A DNA stretch of 64,000 nucleotides, from the NCBI GenBank assembly GCA_002914805.1, contig JXTB01000027.1:1270657-1334656 (forward strand), given 5' to 3'. Of the stretch, positions 1 to 13,138 are shown piece after piece. Position 1 is the first letter of the stretch. Each line of letters opens with the position of its first letter. The position numbers and the translations under genes are program-made. Below the pieces are notes generated by a model. That model saw nothing but the letters and a program-made list of their open reading frames with translations. It had not been told where the DNA came from and made no database searches. The stretch comes from Parasponia andersonii. Taxonomy: Eukaryota; Streptophyta; Magnoliopsida; Rosales; Cannabaceae.

Positions 1-902
<902 letters not shown>

Positions 903-1276
903 TTTTGATTATGGATGATGATGATGATGAATGAGAGAAGCAGATTGTTTTCTTCGTTGTGGAGTTTGTGTTGGGACAAGAACTAGTTGTTTCTTTTCTT
1001 GATTGTAATCTGAATAAAACTTGGCAATATCAATTGCCTGAAAAAGACACTTTTCTTTATTTCTAAGAGAAGAATTCATTTTTCTATGAAGTTACATTTG
1101 TTGTCCTGATCATAGTTACACATATCAAAAATCTCCATATGGAGACTAACATAAAACTTTAAAATGATTTCGACCCTACCTCATTTGTTACCCTCTTTCT
1201 ACTCGCTCAACTCCTAAGCTAGACTGTCTAGCAAGATATTTTATAGCTTGGAAAATAATAAAGCAAGCAACATGTT
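903..1276. other. 3' flank of PRISE, shared with the second copy
   Basis: This is the PRISE 3' untranslated and downstream sequence. It is recognisably repeated at 23675-24013, which belongs to the same duplicated block. A short direct repeat of about 35 bases (tttatagcttggaaa-type) occurs near 1231-1267 and 1272-1307. No gene is seen. Confidence 0.6.
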
Positions 1277-2112
1277 TTATAGCTTGGAAAGTAACAAAGC
1301 TAGCTCATCATCAGAGATCTTGACTTCAATGCGTGCTCCAAGTGAAGCAGACAGTCTTGCCGCTAACTGATGCTTAAACCAGACAAAAGGAAGAAACAAA
1401 CCATCAAACATGAAAACAAAAGGGGATAGGTGATAAGGATATTATTAACTTGATTAATGAATAGGCAAGAGAGAAATCTAATCTCACTAACACAAAGCTG
1501 TTCCTCTGTTCACACTGTCATAAAAGAATGAATGACAGGCGCAAAAGTGCTCGGGAATTTTATTTGGTAGGAGCCCATGTTTAGCTTTTGCCCAGTTAGT
1601 TTAGCAAACATAATTTCACAAGATTTTTAACTTCTGATTGAACAATATCTCATACCTTAAGCTGGATAAATAAAGATTCTCCAAAACTACATTTAAAGTA
1701 GCATTGGTGAACTTTCACTGTTAATCGAATATCGGATTGCTCCAACCAAATGAAGAGGAAAAATGGGGACAACAAGATTGTACCTGAAAGATGGAACGTG
1801 CTGTCCTGAAATCCTCTTTGCAACTCTTTGATCCACAATCCTAGTTGCCCGCTCAAAGTTCTTTCCAAAAATGAAATTAAAGCTGAATTTGAAGTAACAA
1901 ACACCAAAAGTTAGAACACATTTGAAGGAACCCAAAATGCCATCAATAGCAAGAAATTTCGAGACGATTCACTGACGTGGAGAGCTGCTCATCTGTCACT
2001 GTCCCATTTCAAATTGTTTCCTCCCATCAAATGTCAAAACGAAATGAAGGTGCGCATAGTTTATATAGACATATTTAAAAAAAAAAAAAGCACAAGCAAA
2101 TGGGCATAAGAT

Positions 2113-3590
2113 GAGAAATTAGGTAAAATATGCTTAATGATATGCATATTTTGGTCTATACGCTATGTTTAAAAAATCTCTGAAAAAGTATATATGCGGA
2201 CGAAATTACCCTTAAAAATATTAAGAAAAATCTATGCACATCACATTTAATTGATCCGAATCTCTCTCTCGCACAGAAATTCTCTTTCGACTGAAAATCT
2301 TAATTATCAAGAATTATACTACTCCAGAATCCATACTCGCACAAATCCTCGTTATCATCTCTTACAATACCGTCAAACTCATCATTTCCCTATATTCTCT
2401 TATCATTCTTCTCCACATAGTTATGGGTATGGTTTAAAATAGAATATCATCACATTTCGAAATATTATGAGGTAATTTATGTGTGGCAAAATCGTTTTGA
2501 GGTTAATTTTTACGAGTTTAAAAAAAATCGCGACAATTTTCGATAGTTTTTTGATGATATTTCAATGAAAATTGTATTTTCAGCAAAATTTCAATGAAAA
2601 TGGTACTTTTGATAATTTTCGGTGCAATTTCGCTGAATTTTCGATACATTTTCTATGATATTTGGATAAAAATGGTATTCTTGTTTATATTTCGATAAAA
2701 ATGATATTTTCGATAATTTTCGACACAATTTCGATGATATTTCGATAAAGTGGTATTTTTGATCAAATTTTATCAAAAATACCATTTTTATCAAAATATC
2801 ATCGAAATTATATCGAAAATACCATTTTATCAAAATATTAACAAAATACCACTTTTATCGAAATATCATTGAAAATGTATCGAAATAGCATCGAAAATTA
2901 TCAAAAATATCATTTTCATTGAAATTTTGCTGAAAATACAATTTTCATCGAAATATCATCGAAAATCATTAAAAATTCATCGAAATAGCATCGAAAATTA
3001 TCAAAAATACCATTTTCATTGAAATTTTGCTGAGAATACAATTTTCATCGAAAAATCATCGAAAATGCATCGAAAATTCATCGAAATTGCATCAAAAATT
3101 ATCAAAAATACCATTTTCATTGAAATTTTGTTGAGAATACAATTTTCATCGAAATATCATCGAAAAATCACGATTTTTTATAAAACACGCAAAAATTAAC
3201 CTCAAAATAATTTTTTCACACATAAATTACTTCATAATATCTCGAAATTTGATAATATGCTATTTTAGAATATACCCATAACTATGTAGAGAAGAATGAA
3301 GAGAGAAGATAGGGAAACGATGAGTTTGACGGTGTTGTAAGAGATGAGAACGAGGTTTTGTATAAGTATGGACTATGGAGTACTATAATTCTTAGATTAC
3401 CTGAGATTTTCAGTCGAGAGAGAGTTTCTATGCGAGAGAGATTCAGATCAATTAAAGGTGATGGACATAGTTTTTTTCTTAGTATTTTTAAGAGTAGTTT
3501 CGTCTACATGCATATTTTTTCGGAGAGCTTTTAAACTGAGCATATAGACCAAAATATACCTATTTTCGTACATATTTTACCTAATTTCTC
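2113..3590. mobile_element. Long-inverted-repeat (foldback, Mutator-like) non-autonomous element
   Basis: The two ends are inverted copies beginning GAGAAATTAGGTAAAATATG, and the similarity continues inward for about 650 bases on each arm, so that almost the whole element is one imperfect hairpin. It is flanked by a direct repeat, cataagat (2105-2112) and cataagaa (3591-3598), which is 7 to 8 bases. The paralogous position in copy B (tataagaa at 24856-24863) has a single copy and no insert, so insertion is directly shown. The GAGA-type termini, long arms and 8-9 base target duplication suggest a Mutator-like derivative, but no transposase is present, so the superfamily is inferred. The centre is made of gaaaatt/catcgaaa-type repeats. 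Confidence 0.85.
2890..3170. repeat. Roughly 100-bp direct repeats in the loop-side arm of the foldback element
   Basis: The phrase cattttcattgaaattttg recurs at about 2910, 3011 and 3113, each time followed by an aatacaattttcatcgaaa block, giving a period close to 101 bases over nearly three copies. The opposite arm near 2540-2620 has the complementary phrase. The repeats lie within the inverted-repeat element and probably arose by unequal exchange or slippage in it. Confidence 0.7.
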
Positions 3591-4310
3591 CATAAGAAGT
3601 TGGTATTGGAGAGAGAAAGTAGTACCTAAACCAGTTGATTCAACTTGTTTCCACAGAGTCTCTGCCACCAAACAACTGGAACTCGTTCCCTTTGCTCTTC
3701 GCCTAATATCAATGCGAACCTTGGTATGAACAACAGTAGAGTCGCAGAATCATTGAAAGAACATTTAAGATGTCTACTCATTCGGGTTTAAAAGACTATT
3801 GTTAACATAAATATCGAATCACCGTTCCATTTGGAAATGTTGTCCACATGTTTCTATTAATGCCAAAACCAAAAGGGTCCGTAAGACATCTCTGAGCCAC
3901 TCAACTTTTATTCTATTTTGAAGTAATTTTTAGGTCAAATAATAATTTCGTTTTCGATCCATTATTCTGTTTTTAACACCAAAAATAAATATTTCTGGTA
4001 TATTCTTTTTTATCTGATTTTTTCTGAAACTTTTCAATTTATATATTTCAGTAATAGTGCCTACATACAAATTTTTTTTCACGTATATATCCAATAATAT
4101 ATTTTATTATTTAACAAACTTGTAGAAACTAATATATTAATAAATTATATTTTATTAACTAAAATTACCAATTTATATAATTAACATTTTACTTAAAAAC
4201 GAAATTACATTAAGAAAATTTTACAATAAACCCAAAACATTACATTTAATAATTAAACAGAGACAAAATATATAAAAAATAGATATTGAAATTCGTTTAA
4301 TCATCTGAAT

Positions 4311-4660
4311 TTATATACTCTCCTTAAAAATGCCAATTAATGCATTACAAAGTGCAATATGAACATCTTTACCATTAATTTGTCTATAACTAGCCATAAA
4401 TCGATAAAATATTACATTTTTATTTACTACCATTTTCACTTTCGAATGTGACGCTTCTTTCACTTCTTGAATTGGTGCATAAAAATCACGTTCATTCTCG
4501 ATTTTCATATTATTCATATTATTGCAAATAATTATTATTACATTTTTATTTACTACCATTTTTACTTTCGAAGCGCTTCCTTCGCTTCTTGAATTGGTGC
4601 ATAAAAATCACGTTCATTCTCTATTTTCATATTGTTCATATTATTGCAAACAATTATTAT
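4311..4660 (-). pseudogene. Harbinger (Plant_tran-type) transposase C-terminal relic
   Basis: On the minus strand the end of this stretch reads RQINGKDVHIALCNALI, which resembles the closing part of plant PF04827 transposases (NRDAHHALRDALIEH-like). The DNA before it is duplicated in tandem: 4412-4537 and 4538-4660 are about 126-base copies, both containing cttgaattggtgcataaaa. That explains the repeated coding phrase RDFYAPIQE. No complete transposase remains, so it cannot be functional. The assignment rests on a short match and on the matching element ends outside it. Confidence 0.5.
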
Positions 4661-4920
4661 ATCAAGTGACACATTTTTGTTCCAAAAATACGTCGGAGGC
4701 AGATAAAGCTGATCAGATTCTTATCACTTCACCAAGGTTACTTTCTTCGTTGGATGCATCGGACCAATTGTCTATCTTATGAGTTTCATGTTTCGCTATA
4801 AATAATAATCATGTATTCTATTTCAAACCATCCTCTTGTGAACAAAATTTATTCAAAACACATCTTCTTATTTTCTTTAAACCATTTTTATTTTCTAACC
4901 ATCTACTTGTTGAAAGAAGA

Positions 4921-5770
4921 TGAGTACTCGATCTGGTTATACTTTTAATGAAGATGTGCTCTTTTGTTAAGTTTATTTAGATATTTCTCGAGGCCTTATT
5001 ATGGGTAGGTACTAGTATGTAGATCATTTTTGGTCTTGTGTGGAGGTAAGGTACAACGAAGTAAGAAACAAAAATTAGGAGTATCGTACCAAAAGATCAG
5101 TGTAGTCTCGAATTCAAATTATAATTAGTGAAGTAAAAAAACTGAATAGGTGCCTGAAATAATTAAAGAATATGAATCTGAGTGGTACTTCGGATTAATA
5201 TATTGTGAGTATTTATTAAACTATTTTTTTTTCATATTGTGACTATTAGTTCGAATATTTAACTTTTTACATTCACAATAATTTCACAATAATTTGTAGT
5301 TAGTACAAAAAAATGACTTATTCATGCAAGATTTGTAGTTCAAAAAAGGCTTCAAATTTGACATATTTGGAATATGGTTAAGGATTTTGAAAAATTTAAA
5401 GATCAAGTCTTTATTGTAAAATAAGTTGCCCGAAGTATAACTGTGAACTTTGACTCGTCACAACAGATAATCCTACTCTTGAATCTTCCATATCAGTATC
5501 TCTTTGGTTATCATCATTATCTTCCAATTTTTGATGAGGATGATTTTGGTTGTACTCTATCTTAATAACTCATTGCAGCGAAGAAAGCTAAATTAAAAAG
5601 AAAAAAAAGATGAATAAATGACATTTGCCTTGAACACTATCAAAGAAAATAATCAACCATTATAGAGATGTTAGAAAAGACCAACTTAGAAAGGTAAGTA
5701 CAAATGGATATCCAGCAATAGAATTTGGCCTATAAAGAAAAAAAAAAAGAAACTAAAATTTTATATTGAG
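4921..5770 (+). pseudogene. Second Harbinger ORF relic (NAM-associated/Myb-like type)
   Basis: Starting at the ATG at 4921 the translation opens MSTRSGYTFNEDVLFC and continues, through many stops and frame changes, with fragments recalling the N-terminal trihelix-like part (EDVLLCKVYLDIS) and the later phrase KFKFxxxWNMVKDFEKFK near 5350-5400, then a Lys-rich and Gln-rich tail near 5580-5720. This is the layout of the accessory protein encoded beside plant Harbinger transposases, often annotated as glutathione S-transferase T3-like or NAM-associated. It is thoroughly decayed. Confidence 0.5.
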
Positions 5771-6095
5771 ACTTAAATTTTATTGCCGATCCAAACTTTT
5801 GTGGTATGTGCAAACTGAACAAGCAAAAATTTTATAAAAAAGAGTTCGAGAATAACAACAACAATAAGGGTCTTCTTTTGCCATAAATATTTTTGGCCAA
5901 TACTAATTATTGCTCAAATTTTTGTATTCGTATTGCGTTATATTTAATTTGTATTATGTTTAATATTACGTAATCTTAATGCCAAGTGCTCGAGTTTATG
6001 TTATTGCATCATATGTATAATACATTCTGAATTTTACATTAATTTGAATATTGTGTGACTTTAATGTTTAGAAGATGGAACTTATGTAATGGTAT

Positions 6096-6100
<5 letters not shown>

Positions 6101-6154
<54 letters not shown>
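6101..6154. repeat. (TA)n microsatellite
   Basis: An uninterrupted run of about 27 TA units in an AT-rich stretch. Confidence 0.95.
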
Positions 6155-6157
<3 letters not shown>

Positions 6158-6499
6158 CATTCTGTTTAGTATTGAAATAGATTTAATATTATGTCATTTT
6201 ATTTAATGTCCTTATATAGTTTTCATGTTTCTACATTGTAAATTGATATTTCATATTATATTAAATTTAATTCATATAAATTTTACCATGAAATAATAAT
6301 AAAGATATGAGATATAAAATATAATATTTTCATTTTTTGATAGTAAAAGTCGATAATTTTGGTCAAAACGATGCAGAGAGGGTCAAAACTAAAAAATATA
6401 TACTTTCATTTGTAGACTTTTTCGCAAATAAAAAAAAAAAGAGTTAAAAAAAGAAAACAGAATTGGAGTTTGTGAACAATGCCACGCCAATATTGACAT

Positions 6500-7671
6500 A
6501 CAAAGGAACAAAGAGACCCATTTGATTTCGGATTGGTCTTTGATGAAGTGAGTTTAGAGAGATTAAATGTTAGTTGGGTACACTTGGTTGCAGCGCAACA
6601 TGATTTCATGGGTCTTATTATTATTATTATTTTTCCTTATGTTGTTTCTTTTTACAGTCGTACCCATTTGTTTTGCGTTACAGCTGTCATCTTAAGCTGG
6701 GAGAAATTAAAGCAATTCTTTGAAAATTGCTTGGAAATGGAGCCCACTGTGAGAATCATGTTAGATGTTGCTGATGGTCAAAATAACACTCGGCTATTTG
6801 TTTTAGTATCCAAGTATCCCACATCCACTGGCTAATGCTAAGTAATGACCTTTCTTTTACTTATATGTGTATATATGTTTGATTACGGGGTTTATATTTT
6901 TTATTTATTTATTAAACTACTCGAACAAAAACCCCTCTACTGAATGGAGGAGTGGTAATTTTTGATCTCGATAATCTTTGATCAATAAAAAGATTTAGAA
7001 TTAAGGTAAATTAATGAAATTAAATGTACTAAAAGATAAATAATGGAAATTAAAATACTGGAATATAAATAGTTATAAATAAAAGTATTGAAAATAACAT
7101 ACAAAAATATGGAAAATCATCTTTGTATTGTTAGTATGTTGCTTTTGGGTACAAAAATCACAAGAACATGAAAATTGGGGTCTTTAGATGGTTAGCCTTT
7201 ATAGAGTTTTTTGAGATGAAAATACTAACTTGGGATGCATGAATATATGAATTTGATGATGATTGGTGTGAAGGTTAGGGTCTAACTACATATAAAGATG
7301 AGTTTGGACTTGCAAAACCATTTAGTTATTGATCTAAAGATATGCATTTATGTATGAATGTATGAAAGTGTGAAAATGAGAAAATGTAATTGTCTATGTG
7401 AAGACCATGATCTGATCATACTTGGAAAATGAATTTGAACTTGTGCAAAACCTTATAAAATGTGGTATGTAGTCTAGATGGTTGATCTAAGGTAATGCTT
7501 GGATGAAAAAGGTTATTTTTATGTTATAAAATATGGTGAAATATTAACTACGAACTACTGGTTATGTAGAAACAGTAATTAATTATGCATACAATATTGA
7601 AAGAGAATAGTTCTTAATGTGAAAATGAAATGATGTTAGATAGTGATTCTATACTAGAAATATGAAACTAA
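6500..7671. other. Intergenic DNA, no gene seen
   Basis: About 6505-6600 aligns with 25449-25525 (shared gagacccatttgatt followed by spaced matches), so it probably marks the resumption of the host duplication beyond the Harbinger insertion. The rest is AT-rich with many stops in all frames. Open frames here (up to 100 codons at 6533-6835) show no family likeness. Confidence 0.5.
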
Positions 7672-8262
7672 GGTCATGTTTAGTATATGACTCTATATTC
7701 CATTGAGTAAACATGATATTTTATTTAGTTGTACTTTTATATTATATTATTTTATCCAACATTAAAATTTAATACAATATGACGGGTATTATTTAATATA
7801 GAAAAAAATGTTTTTATTATAATGTATTGCATACTTTTAACTCTAACATAGTATTGTACAATAGCCAATCCATTCACTTTTTTTGTTTTTAATTTATCTC
7901 TTATCACTTTCTCTTCCCTTTCTTTATTTCATATCATTTTATCTCTTTCAAAAGTGGTATTTCTCTAAATATTTTGTAAAAGTGATAGTTTTATAGTTTA
8001 TGTTTGAAAAAGTGGTATTTTCATAGATTAATGTTTAAAAAGTGGTAATTTAGTGTAATTTTCTAAATAATTTTTAAAATGGTATTTTTCTAAATTAACT
8101 TTTAAAATATCATTTTGTACAATTAACCTTTTAATACCTCCTACTATAATACAAAACTAGACATATACTATAATGGAATAATACAATACAATACAACCTA
8201 ACACAATATATCATAATATAATACAATATGATACAGTACAATATAGTGCACCAAACATGGCC
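7672..8262. mobile_element. Tourist-like (PIF/Harbinger) MITE
   Basis: The left end, GGTCATGTTTAGTATATGAC, and the inverse of the right end, GGCCATGTTTGGTGCACTAT, form imperfect terminal inverted repeats. The element is flanked on both sides by TAA (7669-7671 and 8263-8265), the target duplication typical of PIF/Harbinger. It is 591 bases long and very AT-rich, with no open frame of note, so it is non-autonomous. The right end has a cluster of ataatacaatac-type repeats. Confidence 0.85.
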
Positions 8263-8444
8263 TAAGTGATATATAGAAGCTTTAGAAGTGATTGGAGTCT
8301 GTTGGAAAGTATGAGTTCTAACCACTGTAGTGGTTGGATACGAGAATGACAGGTAAAATATAAATAGTTGGTAGTGATAGCTAAAAAGGGAAGAATTGTT
8401 ATCCTTTATTGTGTGAACTTTGTCTTCTATTTATAGGCTTTTAA

Positions 8445-9112
8445 GAGCTTCTCCAACCCACACCAAAATAGCATGGGATATGTACTTTTGGTGCTAGGTC
8501 GTGGCCTAACCTAGCGCCATTTCTCACGCCAATTTGGTGTTTAGGCTCAAGTTTGGTGTGGTATTGTTCACAAATACCATTTTTTCCTTTTTCTTTTCTC
8601 TTTTTTATCTCTTTTTTTATTTGTAAAAAAGGCCACATTGGTACCAAAAAATTAAAATCTTCCATTTTACGTCCCATATCTTTATTATTATTTCATAGTT
8701 AAATTAACATGGAGTAAATTCAATATATAAATAATATAAAATATCAATTTACAATATGTTTATATGTAATTTTACTTTTTAATTTATATATAATTTTATA
8801 AATTAGTAATTTTAGTTAATAAAATATAATTTATTAATCTATAAGTTTCTATAACTTTGTTAAATAATAAAACATATTATTGAAAAAAAATTGAATATGG
8901 ACGTTATTGGTGAGATTGATAAACAGTGAGGAATTAGAATAAAGTTATATAAAAAGTATATAAAATAGAATATACCAAGAATATTCCTTTTGGTGTTAGC
9001 AATGGAGTAATGAGATAAAGATGAAGTTACTTACTGTTGATGTAAAAGTTAGAAAATTACTTTAAAATAAAATAAAAGTTACACCAAAATAGAGGGACGA
9101 GTTGGAGATACC
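8445..9112. mobile_element. Harbinger-type MITE with CTCCAAC ends
   Basis: The left end reads GAGCTTCTCCAACCCACACC and the inverse of the right end GGTATCTCCAACTCGTCC; a further inverted pair, ACACCAAAATAG, lies just inside. TAA flanks both ends (8442-8444 and 9113-9115). Length is 668 bases. The right 350 bases match the left end of the degenerate Harbinger element at 3885, so this is very likely a deletion derivative of that family. No coding capacity is seen. Confidence 0.85.
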
Positions 9113-9115
9113 TAA

Positions 9116-9435
9116 GACTTGGTGACTAAACTGACAGTATGGGACAAAAGAGATTTTTGAAGAAGGGATGAAAAAATTTTTTGCCGCTAGACAGAAGAAG
9201 TGATTTCTTGTGTTTCTAAAATGGTTTTTGCACTTGGTTTAGGTCAATCCCAGTTATTCTAATACCATAGAATTGCCAAATGATCTCTAGGATCTCACAA
9301 TCTAGTTTAGAGAATGTCTCCCAACTGCTGCCACCTTAGCGGTTATATCAAGAAATCACGTAAACATTGACATTCCTCTTTAAGAATTTCTTGCATTCAG
9401 GGTAAATAACCTATTCGTTGCTGGTCTCTAACCCC
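9116..9435. other. Intergenic DNA between two Harbinger-type elements
   Basis: About 320 bases with no recognisable gene or repeat. Confidence 0.5.
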
Positions 9436-10905
9436 TAAGGCCTTGTTTGGCTTACCAGATTGGGACTAGGATTGGGATATGTAATCCTAGTCCCATGTTT
9501 GGTGCCAAATTTTGACCGGACAAATAATCATTTGACCAAGAATAATCCTATGTGTTATAGGATAAATAATCCCTAGTAAATTGATGGGACTACTTATCCT
9601 TGGAAAACTCAGGAATTTTTATCCCAAAACAAAAGCATTCACACTTGATAGTCAGATCTCCAGCCCTTATCTTCACACTTACCCTCATCTTCACCCCTTT
9701 CAATAGTATCTAGCTTGAACCTTCCACTGCCGTCTACCGCCATCGATCTAATGCCACTAGTAGTCGTCGAGCTCGCGCCTCTTTCCTCTCACCATTATCG
9801 CTTCCTTGCTCGCATTATCATACTCAGCACTTCTCAGTCTAAATTCGAACTAGTAGGTGAGTTCTTTTTCAATTTTTTTTAGGACTTTCTCTACAAATTA
9901 AAAGTATTAATTGTTTTAAAACATGGATGAAAAATCTAGTTACCTTGTGTATTCAATTTTTCTGTAACCCAAAATATTTTAATTATTTTAATTTCTAGTA
10001 ATTTTCTCTCTCAACTTCTAGCAATTGTTTCTTTTGTTTGTTTGTTTTTTTTTGTTATTGATTATTTTGCTTTTAATTTATATCCATTCTTTATGTATTT
10101 CTTTTTCCTGGGGAAAGGGGGGGATCTAATTTGCATTAAGCCAAATGAAATAAAGAAAACATGTATAACATTGAATATGAAATAATATAAATAAAAACTA
10201 ATTAGTATCAAAAAGTTTGAAACGTACAATGAATATAATCAACATAAATAGCAAAAGTAGAGATAATTTTTGAATCACATCTTTGTTATTTATCAAGGTT
10301 AAAAAGAGAAAAAAAAAGGACCTTAAACTTTCAAAAAAAAAATGGACCTTAAACTTTCGGCTTAAAAGAGGATAAAAAACAACAAAGTAATAAATAGATA
10401 GTAGAGGGCAAGAGTGCATGAGACAACTTAAATATAGTACTAAATAAGATCACTAATATTATATTCACTAAGAAATACATCAACTGAGATAAATAATGAC
10501 TATCTATACATATATTTTCTTTTCAATGGCTAAATTGTCTTGCTGCAGGGATAGCTATTATGGTTATATTTGGCCTGTTTTTAGTTTCTATGTATAACAA
10601 TAATAATAATAGGGTTGATTTCATTCAGTCTTTCAATAAATTAACTTTATGTTGATGTTTGGTAATTTCATGGTATTGAACATTCTTTCTTCATTTACTA
10701 ATTTGGATGGTGATTTATCTTTACTTATGATACTATTTATTTTGGAAACTTATATCATTTTATATTTATTTGTATTATAGTTATGGACGGGATGGATATT
10801 GTGTTATATGTATTTATAAGAAATGTACATCTTAAAAGAATAATGATGGGCATTTTGGTATTAATCAATGCTTATGTTAAGGCTCAAAAATACTATGAAT
10901 AATGT

Positions 10906-12194
10906 ATGCTTAAAAACTGTATATTTTTTAGTAATGAGAGTCGTTTAAGTGTCTTAGATAGTTTTATATGGAGTAGTGATAGAGAATGTGTGAACCAACT
11001 TCAAATGGATATGAGAACTTTTGGTCTATTATTTGAGTTATTTCGAGTTAATGGAAAATTAAAAGAGGATGGATTAGTGACTATAGAGGAGCAAGTATGT
11101 ATTTTTTTTTTTTACATATACTTGCTTATCATGTCAAAAATTGAACAATTCATAATAGGTTTAAGTGGTCAAGTGAGACTATTAGTAGATACTTTAATAA
11201 TATGTTGAATGGAGTTCTCTGATTACAAGGTAGCTTCTTGGTTGTATTAAACCATGTTCCTGAAAATTGCAATGATGATAGAGAGAAATGGTTTAAGGTA
11301 TATTTATAATTTTTTAATTAGAAATATTTAAATTTGGAATCTTTAAAACTTATACTTAAAAATCTTATAAAGCTTTAAAGCTAATATATAATTCAATATT
11401 AATTTGGTTTCTTTGTGCATAGAATTATTTGGGAGCTTTAGATAGGACACATATTGAGGTGCATGTCAATGAAATTGATAAGCCAAGATATCGTAATAGG
11501 AAGAGTAAAGTTACCACTAATGTATTAGGAGTTTGTGACCAAATATGAATTTCATATTCGTATTACCTGGTTGAGAAGGCTTAGTATCAGATTCTAGAGT
11601 TCTTTGCGATACAACAACTAGACCAAACGGTTTAAAAGTTCCCACAAGTAGATTTTTTTTTTTGTCTTTTTAGAGTCAATACTTTAATTTATAAAAATAT
11701 TAATAAGGAACGATAATAATTTACATATGCTATTTTTGTTAGGCTATTATTACCTTATGGATGCTGGTTATACAAATTGTGAAAGATTCCTCGCATCATA
11801 CAGAGGAATAGAATATCATTTATCAGAATAGAAAGATGGATATCTACCTACAAATGAGAAGGAGATTTTTAGCATGAAACATGCTTCGGCTAGGAATATT
11901 ATAGAACGTAGTTTTAGGTTGCTTAAGATTCGATGGGCTATATTAAAGAGTCCTTCATTTTATCCTATCAAAACTCAATATAGAATAATAATAGCTTATT
12001 GTCTTCTTTGTAATTTTATTAGAAGAAAAATGTCATGTGATCCAATAGAAGAAGTACTAGATAGACAAGAGAGCACTCCAAATGAGACTTTAGAGGATCA
12101 AGATGTTATTAGCACAATTGAATCATCAGATGTATGGACCACTTCGAGAGATACTTTGGCAACAAAAATGTTTAATGAATGGAGAAAAAAATAG
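10906..12194 (+). pseudogene. PIF/Harbinger DDE transposase (ALP1-like), broken
   Basis: The first part (10906-11098) reads through LQMDMRTFGLLFELFRVNGK and LKEDGLVTIEEQV, the N-terminal helical part of ALP1-like transposases. A T-run just after it shifts the frame. After an intron (about 11299-11422, ending tttgtgcatag) comes GALDRTHIEVHV, with the first catalytic Asp but Arg in place of the usual Gly. Several stops follow (for example in the CDQ region near 11540). LMDAGYTNCERFL (near 11760) holds the second Asp, and IIERSFRLLKIRWAILKS (11893-11950) the Glu. The last open piece, 11874-12194, encodes the C-terminus. The broken frames and the missing PNGLKVPTG-type middle make it inactive. 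Its partner ORF follows 240 bases downstream. Confidence 0.88.
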
Positions 12195-12439
12195 AGGCCA
12201 TAGGCATTAGAACTTTGATTTATTCATTTCTCTTTTGCATTAGAGACTATTATTTGAATTTTGTAATACAATTTTGTGTTATGTTTATTTTTCCTCAATT
12301 GAACTTGAGTTTTTTATTTCTTTTAATTATTATTATAGTTAATGAATATTTATCTTGGTTTATGTTATTATAAGATTATAATGTATGTTATTAACTAAAT
12401 TTCTACGCTATGTCTTTCAAATTCATATATTACATAGGA

Positions 12440-13138
12440 ATGGAAAATGGAGGAAATACGAGAGCTCGACGTACATGGACAACAATGGAAGAAGAAGCAT
12501 TATTGAGCATTTTAGAATCATATGTACTACATGGTTATCGTTGTGACAATGGTAGCTTTAAATCCAATACATACACTTTATTTGAAAAAGAACTAAATAT
12601 TAATACCCAAATTCTAGATTGAAAACAACCCCTCATATTGAGTCAAAGATGAAAATATGAAAAAAAAAAAAAAACAATATGGATTATTGTATGACATATT
12701 AAACAAGAGTGGATTTGAATAGAATGATACATTAAAATGTATTGAAGTTGACAGTGATGAAGTATGGAATACATATGTACAGGTTTCACTACTTTATTTA
12801 ATGTCTCTTTATATAAATTAAAATACATGATAAAACATACACACATACACACTTTATTTGTTAATTCTATATTTTTTTTCTCTTTTTTCTTGTAGAGCTA
12901 CAAAGAGGCTAATGGATGGAAAGACAGACAATTTCCAATATATGAGAGGCTGGCTAATATCTTTGGAGCTGACCATGTAACTAGAAAAGCAGCTGAAACT
13001 CTAGCTGACATGGCTGATGCTATTGATCTTGAAGAGGATGATGCTAACAATGTGGTGCAAGAAGAATCATCCTATTCTCCAATGTCTTTGAAGCAAGCTA
13101 GTGCTAATAGTCAATCTGGAGCTTCAAAAAAGAAGTAA
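12440..13138 (+). pseudogene. PIF/Harbinger MYB/SANT-like accessory ORF, broken
   Basis: The ATG at 12440 opens MENGGNTRARRTWTTMEEEA, the start of a Myb/SANT-like (PF12776-type) domain which in PIF/Harbinger elements binds the transposon ends and carries the transposase to the nucleus. The frame is stopped after about 60 codons. The second exon starts after a tttcttgtag acceptor at 12896 and is open to the TAA at 13136-13138; it reads SYKEANGWKDRQFPIYERL, then an acidic segment IDLEEDD. Beyond the TAA, codons resembling a further helical tail (RPASDIAIGLEKLAK) continue, so that stop is probably also a mutation. The first exon has at least two stops and a poly-A-rich shift, so it is not functional. 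Confidence 0.82.

Larger units (their letters stand above)
1277..3686 (-). pseudogene. SWS1/ZSWIM7 (SWIM zinc finger) pseudogene, copy A
   Basis: This is the paralogue of the intact gene at 24014-24951 on the same strand. Counterparts of all five exons can be recognised: exon 1 at 3626-3686, exon 2 near 1975-1997, exon 3 near 1790-1890, exon 4 near 1510-1555 and exon 5 at 1277-1375. It is dead. The exon 1 start codon reads ACG instead of ATG. The exon 2 donor is no longer GTAAGT. Exon 3 has a small deletion. Exon 4 has a two-base deletion and lacks its first part, which encodes the SWIM CxC lead-in. The exon 5 acceptor is GG instead of AG, and the Cys codon of the CxH pair is a Phe codon. Intron 1 carries a 1.48-kb inverted-repeat transposable element. 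Host-gene decay after duplication, with the intact partner 22 kb away, is the simplest reading. Confidence 0.88.
3885..6490. mobile_element. Degenerate PIF/Harbinger element with two ORF relics
   Basis: The left end, GACATCTCTGAGCCACTC, follows a TAA (3882-3884). With the next 350 bases it matches, in inverse orientation, the right end and subterminal part of the MITE at 8445-9112, including the stretch around attaataaattatattttattaac. Inside are a minus-strand relic of a Plant_tran-type (PF04827-like) transposase C-terminus and a plus-strand relic of the second Harbinger ORF. Copy B of the host duplication lacks it: copy B sequence ending at 25157 and resuming at 25449 corresponds to copy A ending near 3870 and resuming near 6505. 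The right terminus was not pinned down, so 6490 is an upper limit. Confidence 0.7.

Noticed and set aside
6533-6835. 100-codon open frame
   Set aside because: No family likeness. The first part lies in sequence shared with non-coding 25449-25525, where the frame is not kept.
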